Below are positions 7,912-16,646 of a DNA stretch of 41,732 bases, in pieces. The DNA is from JBOHRE01 sp050732635 (lineage in GTDB: Bacteria > Gemmatimonadota > Gemmatimonadetes > Longimicrobiales > RSA9). Made by a program: the position numbers and the translations under genes. Position 1 is the stretch's first letter. The number at the start of each line of letters is the position of its first letter. The notes beneath the pieces were generated by a model. It had not been told where the DNA came from and ran no database searches. It saw nothing but the letters and a program-made list of their open reading frames with translations. The stretch spans positions 1-41,732 of the forward strand of contig JBOHRE010000021.1 of NCBI GenBank assembly GCA_050732635.1, given 5' to 3'.

Positions 7912-9281
7912 GGCCGCACCTCACTGGTCCTGCGACCCAGCCGCCGCAACGGCGTCGGCAGAACCTCCTTCAGCTCCGCGACAGAGACCGCTGGCAGCAC
8001 GCGGATGAAGATCAGGAACCACATGAAGAACCAGCAGAAGCTGCCGATCAGGATCGTCATCTCCACCCAGCTCGGCCGGTAGTTGCCGAACTGCCACGGC
8101 ATGTACTCATGCGACAGACTGACGACAATGATCACGAACCGCTCGAACCACATGCCGATATTGATGAAGATCGAGATCACGAACAGCGCCGGTATGCTGC
8201 GTCGCACGTTACGGAACCACAGAAGCTGCGGGATGAAGGCGTTGCACGTGATCATGATCCAGGTCGCCCACCAGTAATCGCCGAGCGCGCGATTCAGGAA
8301 GCTTTGCTGCTCGGCGACCTCGGCGCTGTACCAGGCCATGAAGTACTCGGTCACGTAAGCATAGCCGACGATCATGCTCGTGAGCAGGATCAGCTTTGCC
8401 ATCGACTCGAAGTGCCGGATCGTGAAATAATTCTCCAGTCCGAAGGCTTTGCGCATGGGGATCAGCAGCGCGATCACCATTGCCAGTCCACTGAAGATCG
8501 CGCCGGCCACGAAGTAGGGTGCGAAGATCGTGGTGTGCCAGCCCGGCACGATGGACATCGCGAAGTCCCACGACACGACAGAGTGCACCGACAGCACGAG
8601 TGGCGTCGCCAGTGCGGCCAGGTACAGATAGGCGCGCGAGAAGTGCTTCCACTCGTCGTGCGTGCCGCGCCAGCCGAGCGATAGAATCGTGTACAGCCGC
8701 TTGCGCCACTTCACGGTCGTCGCGTCGCGCGCCGCGGCGATGTCGGGGATCATGCCGACATAGAAGAACGTGGCGCTGACGATGAAGTACGTGCCCACTG
8801 CGAACACGTCCCAGAGTAGCGGCGACTTGAAGTTTGGCCAGATCCCGCGCTGGTTCGGGTAGGGCAGCAGCCAATACGGCAGCCAGGCGCGGCCGATGTG
8901 AATGACCGGGAACAGGCCGGCGGTCATCACGGCAAAGACCGTCATGGCCTCCGCCGCGCGGTAGATCGACTGGCGCCAGCGCGCACGGAAGAGGTACAGG
9001 ATGGCCGAGATCAATGTGCCGGAGTGCGCGATGCCGACCCAGAAGACGAACGTCGTGATGTAAACACCCCACCCCACAGGGTTGCGCAGCCCGCTCACGC
9101 CGATGCCGAGCACGATCTGCAATCCCCAAGCGCCGAACATCAAGACGGTCCCGAAGATCGCTGCGGACAGCAGCAGCCAGTACGTTCGACCCGGACGCGT
9201 GAGCATCCGGAGGACGTCGTGGTTCACCTCCTCGTAGGAGGTGATTCCCGGGTGGGTCTCGGATCGGACCGCCGTGGCCAT
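7908..9281 (-). CDS. actC: Alternative complex III subunit ActC (NrfD-like membrane protein)
   Basis: The 457-residue protein is a polytopic NrfD/PsrC-family subunit with about 10 membrane helices. Diagnostic stretches include WGVYITTFVFWVGIAHSGTL, FPVIHIGRAWLPYWLLPYP, VSWDFAMSIVPGWHTTIFAPYFV and TEYFMAWYS. With ActF it should form the quinol-binding membrane domain attached to the iron-sulfur protein ActB. It begins 6 bases after the actB stop and overlaps actD by 4 bases. The length is typical of the family. Confidence 0.93.
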   Translation of the reverse strand: MATAVRSETHPGITSYEEVNHDVLRMLTRPGRTYWLLLSAAIFGTVLMFGAWGLQIVLGIGVSGLRNPVGWGVYITTFVFWVGIAHSGTLISAILYLFRARWRQSIYRAAEAMTVFAVMTAGLFPVIHIGRAWLPYWLLPYPNQRGIWPNFKSPLLWDVFAVGTYFIVSATFFYVGMIPDIAAARDATTVKWRKRLYTILSLGWRGTHDEWKHFSRAYLYLAALATPLVLSVHSVVSWDFAMSIVPGWHTTIFAPYFVAGAIFSGLAMVIALLIPMRKAFGLENYFTIRHFESMAKLILLTSMIVGYAYVTEYFMAWYSAEVAEQQSFLNRALGDYWWATWIMITCNAFIPQLLWFRNVRRSIPALFVISIFINIGMWFERFVIIVVSLSHEYMPWQFGNYRPSWVEMTILIGSFCWFFMWFLIFIRVLPAVSVAELKEVLPTPLRRLGRRTSEVRP

Positions 9282-9287
9282 GCTGGC

Positions 9288-12200
9288 TCAGCCCTCCACC
9301 GTGGCCGGGACCACTTTCCTCAAGTAGGTGATCGCCGATTGTGTATTACTGTGCTCCAACACACGGTAGCCTCGTCCCGATGCTGCAATGCGTGCGACTC
9401 GTGAGTTCTCGTCCTTGATGTTACCGAACACGATCGCGTCACCCGGGCAGGTCTGAGCGCAGGCCGGCACGATCTCGCCGTCGCTGACGCCTCGCCCGGC
9501 GACGCGTGCCTGCTGCTCGGCATCGCGGATACGCTGCACGCAGAAGGTGCACTTCTCCATGACGCCTTTCTCACGCACTGTGACGTCGGGGTTCAGCTGC
9601 CAGTTCAACGGCTCCGGCCATTCGTAGGTGAAGTAGTTCATGTACCTCACCTTGTACGGGCAGTTGTTGGCGCAGTAGCGTGTACCGACGCAGCGGTTAT
9701 AGACCTGCGCGTTCAGTCCATCGGGCGTGTGATAGGCGGCGTAGACCGGGCATACCGGTTCGCACGGTGCCTGCCCGCAGTGCTGACACAACATCGGCAG
9801 GAAGTCGGCGCCCGGCCCGCCCTCGCCCGGGTGCGCCTCACCGTCCTCGCGGAAGTACCGCTCGATGCGGATCCAGCTGAGGATCCGCCCGTTCGCCACG
9901 AGCTCCGGTCCGACAATGCCGATGTTGTTCTCGGCATAACAGGCCGTCATGCACGCACTGCAGCCAATGCAGCGCTCGAGGTCGATCGCCATCGCCCAGC
10001 GAGGCTGGGCGTGAGAGTATTCGCCGTAGTAGGTGCCCGGCGGCGGATAGCCGGCCGGGCCGGCCGGGAACGTGGTGGGCGCAAAGCCGCCCGACTCCTG
10101 GAGCTGCGATACGACCGCTTCACTGGGGTGCACCTCGCCGTGGGCACCAGGCGCTGCGTGCTCGTCCTCGGCCGCGCCGTGCTCGTCGGCGGCAGGTGCC
10201 TGTATGGGTACGACGCCTGGCGGGACGGCGGGTGTGTCGGGGCTGCCGGCACTCGGCGCGGTCGTGCTCTGAGCCTCCTCCGCGGTCAGCACACCGAGCG
10301 CGATGCCGCGCGCGCGATCGCCCGCGCGCGCTTCGGGCAGCGAAACGTGCTGCAGCACGTCGCGCCCGTCCTGCGTGGCGGCGCCTGCGGTGTAGGCCGT
10401 CCGCTCCCACGAGCCGGTCGCGCTCAGGCGCGCCATGGTCTGCTGATAGATGAGCGCACCCGAGGGGTCCTCGCGCTGCGGCCGGAGGAGCGTGACGGCG
10501 TTGACCCCACGGTCGCGTGCGTAGCGCCCGAATTCGCGATGGCCCTGGCCGAGCTGAATCGCAATGCAGTCTTCGCGAATGCCCGGGTGGCGCCAGACGG
10601 GCAGGACGAGGCGTCCAGCCGCGGTGGAAACCTGTACCTGATGGCCGATGTCGAGGCCGAGCCGATCCGCGACGTTGGGGTGGATCTCGACCCAGGAGCC
10701 CCAGGAGATCTTGCTCAGCGGGTCCGGCAGCTCCTGGAGCCAGGCCCGGTTGGCCTGGCGGCCATCGTAGAAGCGGGACGACGGGTAGATGACCAGGAAG
10801 AACTCGTCGGTGCCGTCCGCCGCTTCGGCCGCCCCGCCCGCGCCGGCGAACGAGGCCGGCTCGCCCAGCCTGAGCCGAGCCAGCGCGCCGCCGGCCATGA
10901 CCGGTGCTGCGCCGGGCGCACTCGGCTCGGCTGAGACGTAGCCCTGCTGCAGCGCCCCACGCCACCAGTCCTCGAAGCCATCGCCCGTGCTCGCCGCCGC
11001 GCTGGTCACGACCGCGCCGGTCGCGGTCGGGAAGACCTCCGTTCGCCAGTGCTCGCGCAGGTAGTCGTAAAACGTGGACGCATCGCTCGGCAGTGCCAGT
11101 CCCGCGCGACGCGCGACGGAGAGCAGGACGTCGCCTGTCTGCTTGGTGCGGAAAACCGGTAACATGACCGGCTGGACGAGCGTCTGGACACCCGTACGAG
11201 GTACGTAATCCGCCCAGCTCTCCAGAAAGTGGTGGTCGGGCAGCAGCAGGTGCGCGCGTGCACTCGTCTCGTCCAGAAACGGCGAGAACGACGCGATGAA
11301 TGGCACCTGTTCCAGCGCCTCGGCGAAAGCCGCACCATCCGGCACCTCATAAAGTGGGTTCGGGCCGTGGACCAGCAACGCGCCCACCCGGCCGGCCCGG
11401 ATATTCTCGAGAAGCCCCTGAAGCTGAGCATAGCTGCCCGCGCCCGCCCCGGTCTCGACGCGATCGTAGCGGACCGTGGTGCCGATGTTGCCCGCCACCG
11501 CGTTCAGAATGCCGACTGCCACGCCGACCGCCGTCGCCGCCTGGTGCGTCGAGCTCACGCCCGGTCCGACCGCGAGCGAACGGCCACTGCGCGCGAACTC
11601 GTGCGCGGCCGCCCTGATCCGCTCGGCCGGTACGCCGGCCTGCTCGGCGGCGCGATTCAGATCGACTCCGCTCAGCGCATCTGCTGCCACACCCACAGCG
11701 CCGCCCCGCTCCTCGGCGATCACCTGCGCCATCGCCAGCGCCACCAGGTGTTCGGTCCCCGGCCGCACCGGCAACCACTCGTCCGCGTTCAGGTCGGTCA
11801 GCGATTGGTGCGGTGAGACCGAGATCAGCGTGCCCCGGCGGCCGTTCGTGTACGCGTGCGACTGCACCCAGCCCCGCGCATAATCGACCGGCGACACCCA
11901 TGTCTCGAGGAAATCCGCGCCGAATGTGATGACGACCTCGGCGTTCGAGAAATCATGGACTGGCACCGCATCGAACCCGAACAGGAGCCGGCTTGCCGCG
12001 CGCACGGGTTCCCAGCCGAATCCGTCGTAGCGGACGCGAGTGATGCCGGCGGCGGCACACCAGTCATCGAGCAGTCGGTCGAGCGACCCGGTGAAGGTCT
12101 GCGTCAGGAACGCGGTCCGACCACGGTGCTGTGCCAGCGCGTTCGTCAGCTGGCGCTCGGCCGCGTCCCAGCTCAGCGGCTGCCAGTCCGCGACCGAGAC

Positions 12201-12542
12201 TTCGCGGGCGAGTGGCCGTGGAATCCGGTCCGGATCGTAGAGCCCGTGCAGCGCGGCCTGCCCCCGGGCGCATAGCTTGCCGCCCGAGATCGGCGACAGC
12301 GGATTGCCTTCCGCCTTCACCGCGCGTCCCTCACGCGTGCGTATGCTCATGCCACAGCCCGCGGGACATTCCCGGCAGGTCGTCCGGTACCATGTCGCCA
12401 CGCCCGGCACGATGTCCTCCGGCGGAACGACGTACGGGATCAGCTTCTCCGCCTGACCGCCGCTGCACCCGGCCAGCCCCGCGCCGGCGCCCGTGACGCC
12501 CAGCACCTTCAAGAACTCGCGTCGCTCCAGGCCCTTGGACAT
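9288..12542 (-). CDS. actB: Alternative complex III subunit ActB (molybdopterin-oxidoreductase-like / iron-sulfur fusion)
   Basis: The 1084-residue subunit joins a molybdopterin-oxidoreductase-like domain to a ferredoxin-type domain. A Tat motif (RREFLK, residues 7-12) with a following G-C gives export, perhaps with lipidation at C26. Cysteines 56, 59, 63 and 91 form an N-terminal cluster-type motif. The C-terminal domain has fifteen further cysteines in a 4+4+3+4 pattern (858-868, 919-931, 951-961, 998-1032), as expected for three [4Fe-4S] and one [3Fe-4S] cluster; this is the wire between the quinol site and ActA/ActE. An Ala/Pro/His-rich linker joins the domains. ATG at 12542 is preferred over the TTG one codon upstream because GGAG lies at a good distance. 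Confidence 0.93.
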   Translation of the reverse strand: MSKGLERREFLKVLGVTGAGAGLAGCSGGQAEKLIPYVVPPEDIVPGVATWYRTTCRECPAGCGMSIRTREGRAVKAEGNPLSPISGGKLCARGQAALHGLYDPDRIPRPLAREVSVADWQPLSWDAAERQLTNALAQHRGRTAFLTQTFTGSLDRLLDDWCAAAGITRVRYDGFGWEPVRAASRLLFGFDAVPVHDFSNAEVVITFGADFLETWVSPVDYARGWVQSHAYTNGRRGTLISVSPHQSLTDLNADEWLPVRPGTEHLVALAMAQVIAEERGGAVGVAADALSGVDLNRAAEQAGVPAERIRAAAHEFARSGRSLAVGPGVSSTHQAATAVGVAVGILNAVAGNIGTTVRYDRVETGAGAGSYAQLQGLLENIRAGRVGALLVHGPNPLYEVPDGAAFAEALEQVPFIASFSPFLDETSARAHLLLPDHHFLESWADYVPRTGVQTLVQPVMLPVFRTKQTGDVLLSVARRAGLALPSDASTFYDYLREHWRTEVFPTATGAVVTSAAASTGDGFEDWWRGALQQGYVSAEPSAPGAAPVMAGGALARLRLGEPASFAGAGGAAEAADGTDEFFLVIYPSSRFYDGRQANRAWLQELPDPLSKISWGSWVEIHPNVADRLGLDIGHQVQVSTAAGRLVLPVWRHPGIREDCIAIQLGQGHREFGRYARDRGVNAVTLLRPQREDPSGALIYQQTMARLSATGSWERTAYTAGAATQDGRDVLQHVSLPEARAGDRARGIALGVLTAEEAQSTTAPSAGSPDTPAVPPGVVPIQAPAADEHGAAEDEHAAPGAHGEVHPSEAVVSQLQESGGFAPTTFPAGPAGYPPPGTYYGEYSHAQPRWAMAIDLERCIGCSACMTACYAENNIGIVGPELVANGRILSWIRIERYFREDGEAHPGEGGPGADFLPMLCQHCGQAPCEPVCPVYAAYHTPDGLNAQVYNRCVGTRYCANNCPYKVRYMNYFTYEWPEPLNWQLNPDVTVREKGVMEKCTFCVQRIRDAEQQARVAGRGVSDGEIVPACAQTCPGDAIVFGNIKDENSRVARIAASGRGYRVLEHSNTQSAITYLRKVVPATVEG

Positions 12543-12593
12543 CAAGACGCTCCGCGTCGTCGGCAGGCGCTCATGCGCCCGCGCCGCTCAGCC

Positions 12594-12621
12594 AACCATC
12601 AACCATCAACCATCAACCATC
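12594..12621. repeat. four perfect heptamer repeats between actA and actB
   Basis: The plus-strand unit AACCATC is repeated four times without error (12594-12621), or GATGGTT on the coding strand, filling much of the 81-base gap between the actA stop (12624) and the actB start (12542). The tract ends 2 bases from the actA stop. It is too short and too regular for CRISPR, and has no clear hairpin. Confidence 0.9.
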
Positions 12622-12623
12622 GA

Positions 12624-13187
12624 CTAATAGTGGCAAACGAAGCAGTCGATGCGCGCCTGGCGCTGCTCATGGCAGTCGATGCACCAGCCCATCTGCAGCG
12701 AAGGCACTTGCTCGACTTCGACCATCTCCTCGACGGCGCCATGACACTGCTGGCATTCCAGACCGGCGTTCACGTGCATCATGTGTGGAAAATGAACGTG
12801 GTCCGGAAGGTCATAGATCCGCACCCACTCGATGGGCCGCTTCTCGTTCCAGTATTGCATGAGTTGTTCGACGCCAGGCCGGTCGGCGGCGACCATTGCC
12901 CGCGCCGGCTGGGCCATTGCCATTTGCGCACCCGGCGCATGGCAGCCGACGCACAGCTGCACCGACGGGATGCCCGCGTCGAGCGAGCGGTCCGCCGTGT
13001 AGTGGCAGTACATGCAGGGGATCTGGTTGGCGCCGGCGTGGAGGTCGTGAGGGAAAGCGATCGGCTGCTCGACACCGCGGTCGAACAGGTCGACGCCGGG
13101 AGGACGAAAGCCAGAGGCCAGCATACCAGCGACCGCCAGAACGACGACCCCGACCGCCCCCAGCAATGCCAGCGTTGAGCGCCGCAT
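12624..13187 (-). CDS. actA: Alternative complex III subunit ActA (penta-heme cytochrome c)
   Basis: This 187-residue protein has five CxxCH heme sites in order: CMYCH, CVGCH, CQQCH, CIDCH and CFVCH, the last just before the stop. That count is the hallmark of ActA, the membrane-anchored multi-heme subunit of alternative complex III. One hydrophobic N-terminal helix (TLALLGAVGVVVLAVAGML) acts as an uncleaved anchor, leaving the hemes in the periplasm. The start at 13187 is preferred because AGAGGGA lies directly upstream and the anchor begins there; the frame is open further upstream to 13253. It is the first gene of the act operon. Confidence 0.93.
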   Translation of the reverse strand: MRRSTLALLGAVGVVVLAVAGMLASGFRPPGVDLFDRGVEQPIAFPHDLHAGANQIPCMYCHYTADRSLDAGIPSVQLCVGCHAPGAQMAMAQPARAMVAADRPGVEQLMQYWNEKRPIEWVRIYDLPDHVHFPHMMHVNAGLECQQCHGAVEEMVEVEQVPSLQMGWCIDCHEQRQARIDCFVCHY

Positions 13188-13369
13188 TCCCTCTCTAGCA
13201 GGTCGTTGCTGCCCGACGGCGAGTTCGCGCGACGGGACTACTGTTGCGTGCACCGTTCGCCGACGGCACCGCGGCGGGCGGGAATCTGGGGGGGCGTCAG
13301 GGGCGACGCAACCCCGTCAACGCGACGCGTTTTCGACGCGCTTGGAGCTACCGCGCGTGCCCGGCTCGA
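13188..13369 (-). other. intergenic region between the gvp operon end and the act operon
   Basis: This 182-base gap follows the histidine-kinase stop and precedes actA, so it must hold any act promoter and any gvp-operon terminator. I see a short repeat of CGACGCG around a T-run (13324-13340) with only a 4-base stem, and no promoter with two good hexamers. A G-rich run lies near 13290. Confidence 0.35.
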
Positions 13370-15616
13370 TCACTTCCCGCCGAGCCTTTTGACCACCTTC
13401 GAGACCGCATCGCGCGTCCGCTCGACATTGCGCGCGAGGGATGAGGCGGCTCCATCGCCATCGCGGTCCGCCGCGATGACCGTGTCCTCGTCGCTCAGCC
13501 CTGCCCGCTGGGCCTGCTGCTCGACCACCTCGGGCTCCAGCTTCAGGGGCAGTTCGATGCTGAACGTCGACCCCTTGCCGTAGGTGCTCTCCACCGCCAC
13601 CACCCCACCCAGCAGCGACAAGAGCTTCTTCGTAATGCTCAGACCCAGGCCAGTGCCGCCGTACTCGCGGGTCGCCGACTGGTCGACCTGCCGAAAGTCC
13701 TCGAAGATCGTCTTGAGGTGATCCGGCTTGATGCCGATGCCGGTATCGGCGACGGAGATGCGCACACGCTCGCCGCCATCGGTGGCCACGACGCGCAACA
13801 CGACACTGCCCTCCGCCGTGAACTTGATCGCATTGGACAGCAGATTGAGCAGGATCTGCTTCAGCTTGGTCCGATCGCTACGGATCGTCGGGACCGTTGG
13901 ATCGAGCTCGCTGCGATAGCTCAACGCACGCTGCTGGAGAAGCGGCCGTACCTGTTCGGAGAGTTCCTCGACCAGCTCATTGACGGCGATCGGTTCGACA
14001 TGGACGGGCATCTTACCCGCCTCGATCTTCGACAAGTCGAGAATGTCGTTGATCAACTCCAGCAGGTGCTGCGAGGTGTTGTACACCTTCCCCAGCGCCT
14101 CTTGCTGCTGCTCGGTCAGGTCGCCATAGATCCGCTCGCGCATCAGCGACGTGTAGCCGAGAATCACGTTGATCGGCGTGCGCAGCTCGTGGCTCATGCT
14201 TGCCAGGAACTCGCTCTTCAGGCGCGAGGCCTTTTCCAGCTCCCGTTGCTGCCATTCCAGGTCACGATTACGTTCCGCCAGCTGCTCGGTTGCACGCTCG
14301 ATCCGCGCCTCCAATTCCTCGTTCAGCTCCTGAAGCTCGCGGGCCAGCCGTTGGTTCTCGACCACCTGCGTCAGGTCATGGACCACGCTCACGACGGCGG
14401 TCGGCTCGCCGCGCGCGTTCAGGATCTTGCTGCTCACCACCTCCGCAGGAAACGACCGTCCACTGTCCGGGTCCGTCAATTCCAGGTGCCCGACCCTCCG
14501 ACGCGCCGGCTGCAACAGGAAATCGCTGATCAGTGTCGTGTAGCGGGTATCGTTGGTCCGGACGATCCGACGGCTGGCGCTCGCGACCGACTCCTCGGGC
14601 GCAACGAACAGCCGATCGCCTTCCCGGTTCAGCAGGATGATGTTCGACTTGTCGTCGGTGACCAGGATCGGATCGGTGACGTTTTCGAGTACGACATTCA
14701 GTTGGTCGCGCTCTCGCCGGGACCCATGCTCCGCCGCTCGCGAGCGGGAGAACTGCTCCTCGAGCTCGCCAACGGCGCGGCGCAAATCCGTGATGTCGCG
14801 CAGGATCCACAAGCGGCTCGCCTCGACCGCGTCCGGCACTCGCGCGGCGATGACCTCGAACATCAGATCGGACCCGTCCGATGGGTCGACCAGATTGAGC
14901 TCGCGCGTAATGGCTACGCCGGCCACGCTCTGGGCCACATACGAGCCGAACAGCAGATGATTGATCTCGACCGCGCGCCGCCGGCCCTCACTGTCAGCCT
15001 CCTCCATGCCAAACAGGAGCTCGGCACGCGCGTTCTTGAACAACATCTCGGCCGCCCCATCGGTCAGGATCACCGGATCCGGCAGTGTATTCACCAACAG
15101 GACGAGCAACTCGCGCTGATCGCCTTGTGTCTTGCGCAGAGCGCCGAACACGTCCAGAAACGCCGTCCGGCCGAGCGCGACGCCGCAGCGCCGCAGGAAT
15201 CGCTGCAGACGACTCACGGACTCCGCATCCGCGTCGCCCGCCACGATCATCATGACGGCGGCGCGGGCCTGCGGGCCGGCGTCGAATGACAGGACCCGGG
15301 CCGCACCGAGGCGCAGCTCGGGGATCGGGACGGCGGGTCCGATTCCCGCTGTCTCGCGCGCGAGCTCGGCGCCGAGCAGGGTTTCCGGATCCCGGTATGT
15401 CTGGAGGAATTCGTCGACGTGCTGCTGGGTGATGTGCTGCGCGGATGCCACGGGACCGGCGTCGAGCCAAACGACGCAGAGCGCGGCCGGGAGCTGACCC
15501 CCGAGCCGCGCCTCGCGAATCACGAGCTGGCAGGCCTCGTCGAACGTGGCGGCCCGAGCGAGCCGCTCGAGCAGATCGGCGACGGCGCTGTCATGCGTGC
15601 GCTCGTCAACCGTCAC
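13370..15616 (-). CDS. soluble multi-PAS sensor histidine kinase, last gene of the gas-vesicle operon
   Basis: The 748-residue kinase has no membrane helix or signal peptide. An N-terminal region (about 1-165) resembles a GAF-type sensor, then come two PAS domains (about 170-285 and 305-415), a coiled coil (415-465), HisKA with phospho-acceptor H476 in SMSHELRTP, and HATPase_c with NLLSN (591-595), DTGIGI (624-629) and GGTGLGLS (653-660). A charged tail of about 50 residues follows. There is no receiver domain and no response-regulator gene beside it. The GTG start lies 4 bases after the gvpA stop, so it is very probably transcribed with the gas-vesicle genes. Its signal and target are unknown. 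Confidence 0.9.
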   Translation of the reverse strand: MTVDERTHDSAVADLLERLARAATFDEACQLVIREARLGGQLPAALCVVWLDAGPVASAQHITQQHVDEFLQTYRDPETLLGAELARETAGIGPAVPIPELRLGAARVLSFDAGPQARAAVMMIVAGDADAESVSRLQRFLRRCGVALGRTAFLDVFGALRKTQGDQRELLVLLVNTLPDPVILTDGAAEMLFKNARAELLFGMEEADSEGRRRAVEINHLLFGSYVAQSVAGVAITRELNLVDPSDGSDLMFEVIAARVPDAVEASRLWILRDITDLRRAVGELEEQFSRSRAAEHGSRRERDQLNVVLENVTDPILVTDDKSNIILLNREGDRLFVAPEESVASASRRIVRTNDTRYTTLISDFLLQPARRRVGHLELTDPDSGRSFPAEVVSSKILNARGEPTAVVSVVHDLTQVVENQRLARELQELNEELEARIERATEQLAERNRDLEWQQRELEKASRLKSEFLASMSHELRTPINVILGYTSLMRERIYGDLTEQQQEALGKVYNTSQHLLELINDILDLSKIEAGKMPVHVEPIAVNELVEELSEQVRPLLQQRALSYRSELDPTVPTIRSDRTKLKQILLNLLSNAIKFTAEGSVVLRVVATDGGERVRISVADTGIGIKPDHLKTIFEDFRQVDQSATREYGGTGLGLSITKKLLSLLGGVVAVESTYGKGSTFSIELPLKLEPEVVEQQAQRAGLSDEDTVIAADRDGDGAASSLARNVERTRDAVSKVVKRLGGK

Positions 15617-15620
15617 GGCC

Positions 15621-15917
15621 TCAGCTCAGCTCTTCGAGCCTTCGTTTCAGCTCGACGTTCTCGGCCATGACCCGGTCGAGATCGGACGTCGCGCCTGGGC
15701 CGATCGACGGTCGTGACGCCAGACCGGTGACGCCGATCGCCTCGGAGTACTTCAGGTACGTGTCAACCGATGCCACGACAATGCGCGCCTCGACCGTGAC
15801 GAGGTCAATGCCGACCAGCGAAACGCGGACATAGGCGTCAATGACGATGCCTTTGTCCAGTACACGGTCCAGAACATCGATGAGGCTCGAACCCGCACCT
15901 GCCCTTTCAACAGCCAT
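15621..15917 (-). CDS. gvpA: major gas-vesicle structural protein GvpA
   Basis: The 98-residue product is a clear GvpA, the small hydrophobic protein that polymerises into the ribbed gas-vesicle wall. The core LIDVLDRVLDKGIVIDAYVRVSLVGIDL... keeps the helix-strand-strand-helix pattern, including the DKGIVIDAY turn, and continues through VEARIVVASVDTYLKYSEAIG. Beyond the usual 70-odd residues it has a Gly/Ser linker and a charged coiled tail ending KRRLEELS. It has the strongest Shine-Dalgarno of the operon (GGGGAG just upstream), which suits a highly made structural protein. Unusually it is the last gvp gene, not the first. It starts 12 bases after gvpJ and is followed after 4 bases by a kinase gene. 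Confidence 0.95.
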   Translation of the reverse strand: MAVERAGAGSSLIDVLDRVLDKGIVIDAYVRVSLVGIDLVTVEARIVVASVDTYLKYSEAIGVTGLASRPSIGPGATSDLDRVMAENVELKRRLEELS

Positions 15918-15929
15918 AGCAGTCTCCCC

Positions 15930-16280
15930 TTACCCCTGATCCGAAGTCTCGCGGCGTGTACGGCTGCGGCGGCTCGCCTTGGGTGCCTCGATCGATTGCA
16001 GCCGCTGCTCGATCCGCTCCAGCCGAGCGGTCACGTCATTGAGTGCGGTGACCTGCTCGGTCCCGCCGTAGTACGGGTCACTGCGCCACCAGTTCATGCC
16101 CATCTCGTCCGCCTTGTCGAGGGAGCACACCAGCAATCTGATCTGAATGGTGAGCAGCTCGACATTCGCGAGGTGCACGCGGATGTCACCCGCGATCACG
16201 AGGCCCTTGTCCAGGATTCGATCCAGGATGTCGATCAGGCCTTGCGATCGTGTCGGACCCAGCTGGTATGCTTCAGGCAC
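15930..16280 (-). CDS. gvpJ: gas-vesicle protein GvpJ
   Basis: This 116-residue GvpA-family protein belongs to the GvpJ branch. Its core (GLIDILDRILDKGLVIAGDIRVHLANVEL...) is followed by the J-type LTIQIRLLVCSLDKADEMGMNWW segment, and a C-terminal extension with a predicted helix (TARLERIEQRLQSIE) and a basic tail. GvpJ is a minor wall or tip component needed to nucleate gas vesicles. It begins with GTG 12 bases after the gvpK stop and ends with TAA 12 bases before gvpA. Confidence 0.92.
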   Translation of the reverse strand: MPEAYQLGPTRSQGLIDILDRILDKGLVIAGDIRVHLANVELLTIQIRLLVCSLDKADEMGMNWWRSDPYYGGTEQVTALNDVTARLERIEQRLQSIEAPKASRRSRTRRETSDQG

Positions 16281-16292
16281 GTTGAGCTGGCG

Positions 16293-16646
16293 TTAGAGAA
16301 GCCGGCCGAGCGGGCCGAGGTCCAGATTCAGGTCCTCGTCCGTCAGATCAAACACATCTTTAAGCTCGCGCATGCGCTCCTGCAAGCGTAGCAAGGCGAG
16401 CCCCAGTCGTTCGACCTCATCATCGCTCAAGGTGCCCCCCTCCATGCGTCGGACGGCCTGATGCTCGAGAATCTGGCGGATCAGTTCGATCAATGTCAGC
16501 ACCAATCGGGCCAACCCAGTATCGAGCGAGGCCGGGTCGGCGTCGAGGCGTGCGGGCAGGGCGGGTGCGAGGTCGCCGAGTCGCGCCGTGAACAGCTCGG
16601 CATCATCCGCATCGATGCGCGGGCGCAGGGGCTCGTCGCCGCTCAC
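16293..16646 (-). CDS. gvpK: gas-vesicle protein GvpK
   Basis: The 117-residue protein matches GvpK: a variable N-terminus, the helix GLARLVLTLIELIRQILEHQAVRRME, the conserved GGTLSDDEVERLGLALL motif, and the acidic DLTDEDLNLDLGPLG tail. GvpK is an essential minor assembly protein of uncertain precise role. I choose GTG at 16646 because it overlaps the stop of the preceding gvpF/L gene as GTGA, the same coupling used by the neighbours; an upstream GTG at 16670 in the same frame is possible. Confidence 0.92.
   Translation of the reverse strand: MSGDEPLRPRIDADDAELFTARLGDLAPALPARLDADPASLDTGLARLVLTLIELIRQILEHQAVRRMEGGTLSDDEVERLGLALLRLQERMRELKDVFDLTDEDLNLDLGPLGRLL

Noticed and set aside
12594..12621. 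CRISPR array
   Set aside because: Repeats are only 7 bases with no spacers.
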